64,000 nt of DNA from Homalodisca vitripennis. Lineage: Eukaryota > Arthropoda > Insecta > Hemiptera > Cicadellidae. Positions 11,097 through 25,000 of this stretch are shown in pieces. The notes below the pieces were generated by a model. It had not been told where the DNA came from, did no database searches, and saw only the letters and a list, made by a program, of their open reading frames with translations. The position numbers were made by a program, and so were the translations under genes. Location of the stretch: NCBI RefSeq assembly GCF_021130785.1, contig NC_060207.1:192408001-192472000 (forward strand), read 5' to 3'. The stretch's first letter is position 1; every line of letters begins with the position of its first letter.

Positions 11097-13084
11097 TAAA
11101 TAATTGTACACTGATATTTCATTATCGTAAACTATGATTGATTGATTAATTGTTAGATTGACACAAAAGTTGAGAAACTGAGTTTATAGGTTATGTCATA
11201 CTATTGACAAATGTTGATAGTGTTAAGTAAATTATTAGTTTAAATCACTCTGCAATCAATCGTAATTCAGTCGATTGAGAAGAAACAGCGCGTATTGCTA
11301 GTCAAACATTTAAAATAACAAATTATAACCTCTAACCTGTCATAACAGTGCGACCAAACAAACGAACTAAACCGACCAATCACCACGCGCGGAGTTAGAA
11401 TTTAACTGTGTTTAGCAAGAATTTCAAATTCCAATTTTAGTAAATGTTTTATTCAACTTTACCATTTACAATAACAAATTTTAATTAATTTCAAATTATG
11501 TACAATGTTTTAGTAAACAAAATAATTTCTATAGTTAAAATTTGTGCAATTCTTATGTTCATTCATTCAATTCCTTGTTCCTATTGTGCAATTTAATAAT
11601 ATTCATATCAATAAATATTCTACCGAGAAAAAGACGTTGTCACGTAAAATCTTCGCCCGTAAAACCGACTTTACAGGCAACCATAATTTTTTTTAATAAC
11701 AAATATGCACCAATATGCTTGTACCAATTTCACTATGTTCTGTAGTGAGAATGGTTTTTTTGTTTCTTCAATATGTGAAAACTTTTAAAAATAAATTCAA
11801 TGCAGTAATAAAATAAAAATTTCTTAATATTCTATGTATACAGTTGTTTAGTACTCTTTTATTATGTACAAGATAATCTACTCGTTTAAATTATTATTTA
11901 CGACTTACCAAGAGTTGTTACTACAAAGTAGGAGTATACCATTTATCGTGTCGCGTAATAAGCTTCGGTATGGTTGCATGAAAAATTTCTAGTCTATTAC
12001 TACATGTATTACTATATTAAATGTTAGAATGTCAATCGATTGTATTTAGTTTGTTTGCAAATCTATTTATTATGTGAATTTCTCGTTGCCATCGTGGTTA
12101 TTCATAAGACCAATTGAAAATAGTTTACAGGACAGTTCGTTCTCCAAATAGACAGATGCACGCTGTTTGATAGGCTTCATAAACGCTCGCTCAATAAACA
12201 ATTGTACGAGTATAAGTTTGACACAGAAGATTTTGCTGTTCCAACAATTGCTTGAGCACTTTATTTTATGATTCCTAACTATGAAAGTATCGTTCAAAAT
12301 TTCACAAAGTTCTCAGTTTTGAAGTATAGAGTGGACTGAAACCTTTTGAAGTTAATGTTTTTCTTTACCAAATACTTGGCTAAAGCTCAATAAATATCCT
12401 TGTTAAATAAGCTTTTCAAAATTCTAACGCAACCTCATATACACCCTTTACTCAAAATGTATAATGTAAATGTATATGTATACTTTGTAATATGAGTTAA
12501 AATCAAAGGAGGTGGAAGGTATGTTTCTAGTAGAGTACATATTTATTTTATTACTGTAACTTAAATTACTGTAAAATGTCTTTTTTATTACTGCATTGCA
12601 TTTATTGAAAAAATGGGTAATACACGAATGTTTACTTGTAACACGATAACGAATTTTTTTTAAGCGATTGAGATTTAGTACGCTTCCATGCACGAATTTC
12701 GACGTTTTCATGATAACACTATTTATGTATCGAGCAATCCCGTGTCCTGAGACAAACGTCCTGTCAGCCGGATAAATGTTTCCAGATACAATCGCTATTT
12801 ACAGCCATCCTATATATTTCTGTAACAATAGAATGTTATTATATCTGTATAGTGTCATACTTACACATTTCGCAAAATAGTCCTTCTGGCTCAGTCTACA
12901 ATATGATCTCTTATTCAGGTAAAGTACCTTAACACATAATTACAAACTAGGTTATAATAAACAAATCATACCGAAGCGCTGTGACACGCGTAAGTCTGAA
13001 AAATGAAATAAAAATAAAAAAAGAGTACTAAACAGATTAGATATTTGTAATAAAACAATGCGGAGTCACAGTAAGGTTTTAAGA
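11097..13084. other. Gene-free stretch
   Basis: No gene recognised. 11340-11400 has CpG-rich sequence with a CCAAT motif (GACCAATCACCACGCGCGG). 12060-12200 looks like a weak dispersed-repeat fragment. Confidence 0.4.
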
Positions 13085-13210
13085 AGTTCATCTGGCACGA
13101 ACCAATAACAAAGAAAAAGGGCCCACTCCTGTCTCCTTCCTTTTTTGTCGCCATCTTGTTTCAGCCGTGACGATCGCCATTTGCTATTGGGCTTTGGTCA
13201 GTCGTAGGCT
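13085..13210. promoter_or_regulatory. Promoter-like patch with Pho/YY1-type GCCAT motifs
   Basis: Contains TCGCCATCTTGTTTC (about 13148), matching the GCCATNTTG core bound by YY1/Pleiohomeotic, and a second GATCGCCATTTG nearby. It also has CCAAT-type motifs on both strands (ACCAATAAC, CTATTGGGC) and an initiator-like GGTCAGTCG at about 13197. No coding exon can be tied to it, so it is only a candidate. Confidence 0.2.
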
Positions 13211-15270
13211 ATCAAGAAAAATGTAGCATTTTTCAATAAAACTACTAGTAGACCCAACTCTACGAGTTCGAAGACCGTAATATACGTGTGCCCTTTGAAG
13301 GGAGTTTTAAACTCTTAATGTAAATTATTTTAGTTTAGTGTGTTAAACTGTTTACAACAAAAGCGATTAAAACAAAGTTAAATCTTTAAGAGTAATTAAA
13401 TTAAAGATTGATTACTTTATGTGTGTAAAAGACTTGTTTCTACTCCTACCATTGTTAATTCGTAAAATGAATCTGTTTGTATAAAATAAATAAAAAAATA
13501 AAAGTCGTTCTTATAAAATAAAAGTATAGTAAAATTATACGAATCTGTAGATGAAATGAAATCTTGTTAAATTGCTATAAACCTGTAATATAATGGGTTA
13601 CGCCTTTCGTGAGAGGCAATGAAGTTCATCATTTAGACTATGTATTAAAAAAGAAATAATTATATTGTTACAATTAGCATGTCTAAAAGAAGTTATGTTC
13701 AAGAAGCCTTTTGCTATGTTTGTAACTGCTTGATAACATGTGTTTAAGTCTAGATATTAAATCCTCGGTATCTCTTTTAACTCCAGAAATGAGAAATAAC
13801 AAGCATCTTGTGTGCAGGCTAAATACATCGAATGAAGATTATACTGTGAGGTTTTACCTTGATTTGAAAATGTAATACTCTTTCGATATCAATTCTTTGA
13901 AGTCTCAGAAGTTTTGATTGTGCTCTCAAAAGTCTGAACCTAGGACACAAAAAAGCTATTTATTTGGATAAAGTGTGCTGTCATAGTTGTCATTAGTGTC
14001 CTTTATGAAGTTTCAATCTATTCAGTTTCGTTCCTACGGCCTTTTTCGAAAAGCGACATTCAAAGTTCTATGAAACTCAAAATATAACGTGGAAAGAGGC
14101 ATCATAAAATCACATATTCTGGCCTACAGCTGATTATTATAATCGAAAACGGATGAAAACTAAACATTTTATAACATATTTACAGTTGATTGTGAACTAT
14201 AATGTCAGACTTTAGCAAAGATTTTATAGGTTTTAGTTATGAATCTTCGCTTTAGGAAATAGCTTACGTGGTCTGGTTTTCATTGACGTTTCCTTTTGCG
14301 TGAGTTTGAAGACTTTAGAGTTGCGCAAAAGACCGGGACTCAAAAATTAGGGAGAGATATACTCATTCATCCCAAAGCTCAAATAATCCCGTCAAAGCAC
14401 ATGCAGGAATAATAACGTATAACTTAAATAAGTTTTGGTTAAGTAGGTTTATCATATTATTTGTTAGTTGTATCAGGCATTCGTGATCAGACAATTACAA
14501 TGTTGATCTGTTACGGACTATTTGATCCAAGGGATAATTTTTATTCGTTCCTAGTGTTCGATAATTCGCACATTGCTATTGCTTTATGTGGGCTATTGAA
14601 GAAAACTTTGACCATTAAAAGGTGGCAAGAACGGAATAAAATCTAATTTTAAGAATCATAGTTTGAGTGAATTCCTCATATAGCTTTAATAAACACTTTA
14701 GTTTTTACTGATTAGTATTTTTTATAACGCAAACTATAATAAACTGGTCAAGGTTGATTAATGGGGAAATGTTGAGCACAATTCTGTGAAATAAATATTG
14801 AATTATAGTGATCAAAGATGGTTTAAATTTCTAAAGTTATGGATTTAGGTTCTATAGCTCGAGTGTCGCGGGGTAAAACAAAAGGTTAATAACAAGAAAA
14901 TTATAAGTGTGTGATTTATTAGATTGAGCTTACATATAAGTATGTTAAAAACAGAATAAAGAAGAATAAACTAATTAGTTAACACAAACAAATGGATAAT
15001 AATCATATGTAATTTTTCACTCAAAATACAAGCATGAATGATAAAAGTTATTTCATATGATTGTCTGGTTTTAGTAGTCAATAAATTAATCTAAAGCACG
15101 TTCATATTTTTCAAACGATAAAAACATTAATAATAATACCTTTGGTTATATTAATTTTTTAAGAAATTTGTATATGTAAAGTCAATAATAAATTTAAATA
15201 TTAAGTTGAATCACAAATATTGAATTTGTGTTAAGTGCAATGTGGTTGAATCATATAACGTTAGACTATT
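13211..15270. other. Gene-free stretch that includes the likely 3' UTR of the lipocalin gene
   Basis: No separate gene seen. Reading on the minus strand downstream of the lipocalin stop, the first AATAAA signal found is at 14915-14920, which would give a 3' UTR of about 350 bases. Confidence 0.4.
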
Positions 15271-15410
15271 CTAAACATCACAGTTGTACTGGGATGAACT
15301 CTGAATGATTGAAGGGTCCAGGCCGTTGTCTATCAAAATCTGGTCAGCAGAGTTGAAGAAATCTGTACTCGACGAAAGAGTTTGCTCACGACTCAGGTAC
15401 CATATTGTAT
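15271..15410 (-). CDS. Lipocalin coding exon 6 (terminal)
   Basis: Preceded by the acceptor TTTTCTTTAG and ends in TAG. Codes for TIWYLSREQTLSSSTDFF and on to the C-terminal NCDV. This matches the ApoD pattern of a final helix, an acidic linker and a last Cys that bonds to the Cys of strand B. Confidence 0.93.
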
Positions 15411-16961
15411 CTAAAGAAAATGTTAAAATAATGTAAATACATAATTTTAAGTAAATATATTGCATTTATTTCTGTATTTTGCACTATTAGTTCAAATAAT
15501 TACTATGTACAAAATAGAATAAATATAGTAAAAATAGTAAAATATAGATAATTCAAAATAAATGTTATAAAGACCTTTGTGGGCTGACTAGAGCGTTTGG
15601 GTACTAGTTTATTCTTATGAATAAACTCTAAATTGAAAGTTAAATTAGATTTATGTTATATCGTGTTAGAAAATTAATATATTCTGAAATTAATATTGGT
15701 ACTTGGATGTTAAAAATATCGTAATATGGTGTTTTTGGAAATTATTTTTTTTATTAGTGTTTAGTTTTTTCAAGATTTTCAAATTTAAGAAAACAATAAT
15801 GAATATAAATAATATGATGTAAGAACTGTTTAAAGCGAATGCAGATTTTTACTTATAGTTAACGTAATAATTTAACATATACATATGAATATTTTAGTTT
15901 AAGTGAATATTGGTAATATTAAAAATATCACATAATTTAACCTTGGTACAAAATAAAATGTGGCATACATGTAACTGTTAAGAAATATTGAAACAATATG
16001 TCATTTTATATTTGTCTTGTAGTCGACTGTATACGTGGCACGAGACATTTAATTAAACATTTTTATAAATACGGGAAGTGTATAAAATAAAATTAGGAAT
16101 TTGCTGCAACTGAAACTGAAATCATAGTTAGTGGAAATATTCTTAAAGCGCATAGTCTTTCATGAGTAAAAGGTCACGCACGTACCGCATTGTTTATAGG
16201 ATATTATCTCAATAGTAATTTGTGTTTTATCATTTAAGGTCTTTAAGTGAGCTCTATATTTTTTTCAGGTAATCTACTAAAATATCAAACAGGACAAAAC
16301 ATCTTGTAATGTATTAATGAAGCTCTGAATGAATCTCCGTTTCACAGTACATTGAATGTTGCATCATGATTCACATTGAAGTTACATTTACGAGTAATGG
16401 AATGAATTTCTTACAATCCTGCTAATGAAAGGTCAATGCTGGAAGTTTAATAAATATTAATAATTAAAAAAAATTTAATTATTTCAAACTTATAAATAGG
16501 GTAAGTTGACTTTACAGTAAAGGATGATTTATTGTATGCGTGGGAAAAATTGCATAGGAGCAATCAATTAATATAAAAATTACTACAATTTATATACTCA
16601 CAGTAATGAAAGAATAAGAAATCCTGACAACTGTAAACGACTGCGTAGTTACAATAGTCAGTACCTAGTACCCAGTAGTCTCCTTTCACTGTGAACCACC
16701 CTGAAAATGGACCTAATTCATTTAAATATGTACTTAGCAATTTAGAAACTCTATATTTACCAGGATATATATTTGAGACTAGTAGTATTATTATTAAACA
16801 TTATTGCCTGTTTGTCTGAACGTCTTCTCTATTTCCAGGTGCGATTTGGGAGTATTTTTGAAGTTACTGTAACTTTTAGATAACTTATATATATATATAT
16901 ATATTTATGTACTTATATATATATACTTATATATATATATACTTATATATATATATATACT

Positions 16962-16997
<36 letters not shown>

Positions 16998-17231
16998 CAT
17001 TCATTAAATTTGTATAAATGGCAATAGCCGAATTTAATTTATTTCAATAAACATTGAATCGCAAAAAGTACTTGCTCCGCCGGGACTCGAACCCGGATCT
17101 CTCACTTGCCGGGTGAATGTGCTGCCATTACACCACAGAGCCCTCACTTTTTACGATTCAATTATTTTGTATTTGGCCGTTTCTTTCACATATGTGTTTA
17201 AATAACCAAACTAACATATGATCGGAAGACC

Positions 17232-17314
<83 letters not shown>

Positions 17315-18971
17315 GAATGTTTGTGTGTTTGTCCTTTATTGAATCGTAAACTATTTAACCTACCATTATGAACACTTGCATGTATATGTATTTTTCCACA
17401 GAGAAGGTTTATATACTATGCCCATTGATGTAATTCGCTACCAGGCAGTGCTGCAAAAGATACAAGTTTTCAAAGCGCCTGCACACTAAAAACTGCAATA
17501 ACGGGACAGTTATGTATATTAAATAACCAAACACTATATTGAAGTTATGATGTATATTTGTCTTGAAGATAAATTTCTGATTGAACTTAAAGTTTGAGTG
17601 TTAGACCACTTTATAATAAATTACATGTAAATGTATGATGGCTATAAACATACACAGATTTTCTTGATCTTGGCAAAAAGGCAAATTCGACATCGGCACT
17701 GAAAATATAATTCATTTGAACCAGAAGTGCACATACACGGGCAAAGCTTACGAAAAGCGTGCGAAGCCGCGGGATACAGCTAGTATAGCATATAATTTTC
17801 TGCCCAAATGTTTCATTATGTCTCTATGTACTCATCTTGAGTCCTAATTGTACACAAAACATGCAACTACCAAGATCATTGGCATGAAAGTCATTTATGA
17901 ACTTGCGTATGGGCCAACCAATGCATGTTTATTTTTATATACAATTAAGGTGAAATTCATCATTTTAAACTGTTATCAACAAAAGTATTTGATACATCAG
18001 TATTTTTATTTTTATTTCTATATGTGTAGCAGAAATTTCTTGTTATGTTATCGCTTTGACGAAATGGCTAGGAGGCAACCCAAAGCTTAAAAAGCACCAT
18101 AATTTGTGTTGATAATAAATGATAAATGTTCTCAATTCAAAGCCACATAAAATTGGTGGGTATATCTTTTTCCCATAAGCAAACTTAAAAGTATTTTATG
18201 TGCGGTATTTTTAGTTGCAATGACTAAAATAATACACAATAAATACAAATTAAACAATTTGAAAATACAATATTTTTTTAAATTTGAAAGGTAATTGAAC
18301 TAGTATTAGAATTATTTGAATAAAGAAACAATATAAAGTTTAGTAGTAGTAACTTAAATAAGTTTATTAATTGCGGCAGTATATGAAAAGAACTACATTT
18401 GTTTACAGAATATGTTCAAGACTTTGTAAAGGTCGTTCGATTTAACTTTACGTTGTTTTATACAAGGTCAAAAAAGTATTTTCCAGCTATGCAACTTAAT
18501 CTATTCTTTCCTTTTGTTAAAGAGGTATAAAATGAAAGATTGCAAAGATATTAAGAGGCCAAAATATTTGAATGGTATGTAATAATTGAACAGAATAGGT
18601 AATTTCATCAGACTTAAATACTGTATTGCTAACAGATGGCTTTTGATATTCTTTAATATCACATTTAACTGTTTAAAAGTGGATGGTGCAGTACAAATAT
18701 AAAAATTGATTTATTATGAAAATTCAAAGAGAAGATGTTTTTAAAAAGACAATTCTGAGGCATTATGTCTTATTTCATAATATAATTTTGTGTTTAGTTG
18801 ATAATTAAATTAATTCATAACTTACAAAAAGGGTGAAAGGTCACTATCAGCCTGCCCTCATCCTTGCTGGGGTCAGCCAGTACGGCAGTTCCGTTTATAC
18901 CTTGATGTTTGTTATCTCTGAAATGCAAAATACAATAAATGTGTAATAAATATATATATATTATACGTGAT

Positions 18972-19025
<54 letters not shown>

Positions 19026-22000
19026 ATCACGTAGATTTAAAATCAGAAAAAGTAACTAACTGGACTAGGTAAACATTATTATACACAGAAAATCCATCTT
19101 CAATTGTTAGTTACTTTGTTTATTGCCAACAATTCAACTTCAACTTTATTATACAAATATTTTGTTACCTTACTGTTTCAACCCGTCCCTTGTTTCACGT
19201 AACAAAGTTTTCAGAATTTTGAAATATACAATAAGATTATTTATACTATTTTTTTGTTTCAACCAGAGGGTATAAATTCCAATTATAACTACAGACTAGA
19301 ATATTCTATTATATTCCAAGTGAAATATATGCTAGAAACCGCAAAAAAATAAAAATGTTCTTCCGTTTTTGTCACAAACTATATAAAGATACAAAAAATA
19401 AATTAGGCATAATTCTTTCGATTAAATACTATTCATTAAATTTAGAACTGTCTTTATATACAATATAAAGGTTCTTAATATATAGCTTGTTCAACTATGT
19501 TAATATGTACACTGTGACAAATAGTTTTACTCCAATATTGGGGAAGAGAGGAGGGTGAGCGAGGAGTAATTTGCAATGATTGGTTTGTCCACAGAGGACG
19601 ATAGTGATGAAGGAGCGAGATAAAGATAGAGAGTATGCAGTAGAACAATGGGTCCCGGTGAGATTGAGAATGGAGTATACAAATGAGAATTCACGCTTTA
19701 CCATACAAATAAATTGTGCTATCTTTGTTTTCAACGAATATCGTTCTCTTTAACTTTATTTCATATTTTGAATGTTTATTTAAAATGATTTTACATATAT
19801 GATTATGTATATTCTTTAAATTTGTATAAGTGGCAATAGCCTAAGCCAATTAAGAAAACATTGAATAACAAAAAGTACTTGCTCCACTGGGACTCGAACT
19901 CGTATATCTCACTTGCCGGGAGAGTGCGCTACCACTACACTACAGATCTCTTACTTTTTAAAATTGAGTTATTTACATATGGCCGCTTCTGTCACATATG
20001 TGTTTAAATATCTAACTAACATATGATCGGAAGACCAAATACCTGTTAAACGACTTTTATACACATTCTTTAAATTTGTTTAAGTGAAAATAGCCTAATT
20101 AATGAATAAACATGGAATTAAAAAACATAATATACACACATATAGTTTTACATTTGAAGAAGTCAGTAAAAATCCTGTCGTATTTTAATATTCAATAAAA
20201 CGTATTATGGCAAATATGTCACGACCAGAAATTTCTCTGAATGTATCCGTCATCTTCAATGACTTTCAAGAAAATATGATACTATCTAAATAACCATCCA
20301 CTCTATACTATACACAACTGTTTAGCTTATAAATCGAGACGTAATTGATTTCATCAGAAATTTATTTTTTATATTATTATTTCTGAATAGAGTATGTTAT
20401 ATGCTGCTCAAAAGTATTCAATTTATCTTACCTCACAACCGTACTATATTCAGTCAAATATTCTAAAATTAAAAGATCAAAGATCCATGAAAATTCTAAA
20501 ACTAGTTCATTCAATATTAAAATGTTTTTTTCCAAGATATTTTTCTGAATATTTTAAATCTGTGTCTCATGTAGGTGTAAGAAGCACTCGCTCTGGCTCA
20601 TACATTTTGAGAATGCCTCAGCACAGGACTGCAGAGTTTGATAAGTCATTCCATGTAATGGCTTGTAGGTTGTGGAATGCCCTTCCCCAAACAATTACTT
20701 CCATCGATAGCAGTTCCCGGTTTGTGGCGAAACTGAAAGATATGTATCTTGAGCGGTTAGCCAGGGCAGTTCCGGTTTGAGATGCTGTGTGTGCGTGACA
20801 CTGGCAGAGGGATGAATGTGAGATTGTGTGTGATAAAAGTTCATTTAGCAATAAATACTTTAATTTATTTGTATATTAAAAATATAAATTTATGTTATAT
20901 GTTTTAAGAATAGTAGAGATGGTTAATTTATTAATGTGTTAAATTTTAATTATAATACGTTAAAATATTACATTAATTTCACCAATTTGTGTAAATGTAA
21001 TTATTTCTTTATTTTATTATCTTTATTATTTTTTGTTTTATTCTTAGATAATATTGATTTAATGTTTTACATTTTACATTGCAAGAGGTTAAGTGTAAGA
21101 AAGGGCCATGCGGCCCTAACTTTGCCTGTAAAAATAAAGAATTTTTCATTTCAACAATTACTTTATTTGGTACAAGATAAAGTTCGACAAGAAAGGAGTA
21201 CGCTCCGTCACGTGTCGCACAGGTTTCAATGAGTTTGTATGAAAAACTTAAGTTTATTGCTCATTTCATTGTGATAGTCGAACTATCAATACAACACATT
21301 AAAAATAACACATGATTTTAATCAGTTTGATTAGTAATGTATTTATTCTGAGATTATCCCGTTTCCATTATGGTTACTGAAAAACCAAATTCAAAATGTT
21401 CAATCAAGTTCAGATATATCCCATGGAGCTCCTTGAACCATCTCCGAATTCGATGTTGCCTATATAGAAATTAAGCTTCATATAAAGTATAAAGTGTATA
21501 GGTCAGTTATAAGGTTAGGTGAGATAAAGTTTTCCAGTCACTCGCGTGATAGGATCAAAGTTCATACCGAACAATAGTAAGAATGTCACAGCAGCTATCT
21601 TACTTAATGGGGTAAGATAACATTGTTTAGTACTTCAGGCGATATTCAACTATACAAACTTGGAAAGTATTGTTAGTATCACGATGCCTGATACTTACTC
21701 GTTTCTTATCCCCCTGTTTTGCACGGTGATGACGTTCGTGCTCGAGTTCAACTGGTAGACGGTGTTCACACATCGAAGGTTATATCTAGTAGCTTCTGTG
21801 TTGTAGCCAGCTTGTTCATACCATTTATTCATGTACTGAAACCATTAGCTAGTGTAAAATTTATGAATTTGTATTTGTGATTAAAATCATTTAATCAATT
21901 CAGGATAAATATTGATAAAAAAGAGTGAGAAACTCTTACTTCGGGTACATTGAAGTCTTGTACAACTGGCAGCTGCTGACATCTACCCCAGCTAAACGCC

Positions 22001-25000
22001 TGTCCTTGCACAGCGAGGCTGAAGAGGCAAAGGGCTGCAGCCAATATATGCCTAAAGATGAAGTTAAGAAATACAGAAACAAATCAATGTTTTGTTTTCT
22101 TCTTTCATCATAATTCTTTCCGCGAATAATGAAGCAATTTTTTTTGAAGCAAATAGCAACCTGAAATATCTAAAGCAAATGTCACAATATATATTTTAAG
22201 GAATGACTTTACTTATCTAAACACAGATATATCTTGCAGTATATCATAAAAGAAATTTGCCAATTTTACCCTAGAATAAATATTTTGATATTTTAAGAGG
22301 TAATGAAAACTACAGATACACATTAAAACAACTTAACATTTAATGAATGAGACAAATAACAAACTCTTACACGAGTAGAATCTGATTGAGTTAAAGAATT
22401 GGCTACGTTTCATGAGACCAGAAAGGAAAACCGTTAAATGGCTTTATTTCTAGAAGCTCAAAACTCTTTATTTTATCCTGAATGCAGATAAAAGCGGTGG
22501 AATATAATCTGCATTTACTTTATACTAAATTATAATCAACATTGCTTTTATTACCTTGTTCGGAATTTACATCTAATTTATAGCTTATATAAACGGTACA
22601 TTCAATATCACATTAGTAATAAATACTATTTTTATGGTCCATCAGAATTTCTAAGTTTATAATCTACTCAATAAATACAGTATAATTCCCAATTAGAAAG
22701 CATTGGTTGCCGTCCAATTCCATAACACATACTTAATGGTTTTTAGTGCGTCTATAATAGTCTTTTTAAAGAGCAAACAGTAACTGCGCTTTTCACTTTT
22801 TATCAGAATTCCCAATCTAAATGGAATATTGGTCAACTGCATGTCGTATAATAATTGACAGATACTTAGCACGATATTATATGGAACTTGTCATTAAAAC
22901 AGTAATTTACCGATCTCCACTGAAACGTACGTCATCATTCATGTGATATGAATGACAAAATCAGAACAATAACGATCTTAATATATCTCTTCAAGAAGAA
23001 TCATGCGTAACGAAAGCTCTTCAGATAAGAAAAAATCTATCTTTTTCACGTTTTAAAACGTGATTTATAATTTCCTCGAACACATTTATGAATAATTCTT
23101 CTTTTTTGATCATTCCTCATAATGTTAATAACAAATCACTCTAAGTAACAACACTCACCTCGTTATTATATTGTATGACACATTAATTTAAAAGTATATA
23201 TATAACTAGACAACCCATATCACGTAAAGGTTGTATGGAACATTTCAAAACTATATAGCTCATTTCATTCTGTAGATTTCCTGCGGACTGACATTCACCC
23301 AGACAATAAATGTTTACATTCTCCCGGCAGATAAAAGACAAATAATTTATTGTGTTAGCCTACTGAGTGATTGGCTTCAATGACGCTCGGACTAAATGGT
23401 TGGATAGCCACTTCCGTAGAACTCATTCTTGTCTATGTAGAAATTGACGTTTAAGGCAAATTTCAAAGTGGACGGGTGAAATCTTTCTCAGAATATCTTA
23501 CCACATACATTCACATTCTTGTTTAGTAATGTTTATTTTATAGTAGCTTTCATGCATTCAAATGAAAGTTCCGGTAAACTAATGAGGGTACTGTCACAGG
23601 TAAGTGTATTGACTCTGTTTTTTAACATTGACTTGAGTGAATTATATTTACTTTTTACTCTGTAGGCTCTCGTTAAGATCTATGATTGTGCACAGTTTGA
23701 GTAAAAACTTATTTATTCAACTATTTTCTCGTTTACGTTATGGTTACCCATAATACCAATGTAAAAATATTTAAAACCAGCCAAATTCCATGGAGCGACA
23801 TGCTTATTTATCAAAATTAGTGTTTCAAATGTATAAATAAAGCTTCATACAAAATTTCAAGTATATATTAGTTCGTTTTCGAGATGTGGTCCGGACAGAT
23901 AGCGAGACAAACATCAGAATTTGTCAGCCCCACGAGTGATAGGCTTCGCTAAGGCTCAGCCAATAGCTACTGTATAATTATATTAAGGTCAAGGCGAATT
24001 GACCTTGGCGTTGACCTTTACTGTTAAAGATCATCAAATACCGTCAAACGGCTTTTGGTTCCTAAAGTTTTATACAGTTGATGAGGTCATGATGAACCCC
24101 TGAGATTTCTTCATAGAACATTATATTTTCTATTTAAGTCATGAGGCACATGTGTGTCTAACTCCATGTTCATAGGACATTAAGAATTTTGAAAAACACA
24201 AATTAATTTCTTCTAGGGCGTACAACTATATGTTAATCCCTATGGATGGATGATATCCATGAAAAATCTTGTATTTGTGCTGGAAGCATGAGACACATAT
24301 AACCTTTATAGAAAAACAAGGAGTTTAAAAACAAAATATAGTTTTCTAGGGATTGCAATACCATTTAAATCACTATGCATGTTTGTAAATTGTCAACTGC
24401 ATAAGATGAAAGCTTTGTGCTCTTTGTAATATACGTTTTATAAATGTTTAAAATTATTAAGTTTTCTTTAAACAACATAAATTTCAAAAATATTGTATTT
24501 TATTTGCTTACCCTACATCACTGTATGAAGGGGAAAACACAAATTCAAGATTTTTACCTTATCACGAATATAATTATTGTCTAATTGGATACTCTGCATT
24601 AAGTTTATTTATAAAATTTTTAATATTTGTCACAAATTATAATTTTTGTCATTCCGCAATTTGCTCGTGCTTATGAAATAACGTAAAATTAATCTCCTGT
24701 GTTGTTGTTGGTTATTCAAATTTTACGAACATTGTGGTATTATAGTTCCTACAATCCAGCAGCAATGTTTTAAACAATTTTAATAGGGCATTAAGAAACC
24801 TTTTTTTTAACACTTTCATAGTTAAATACATATTTTGTATCTATATAGAAACATTATAGATGTATACAATAAAAACAGTACCTATAATTAAGGGCATAAT
24901 TATGGATGTTTCAAGATTACACCAACACTAAGTATGTAAATGTATATAGGCTAAATTATGAACAAGTAGAGTGCATTTCAACGCTCCCAGCTTTTCATTT

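Noticed and set aside
17073..17142. Functional tRNA gene
   Set aside because: The acceptor stem has a mismatch, U33 is missing, and the same sequence recurs in three places with repeat flanks, so it is a tRNA-derived repeat.
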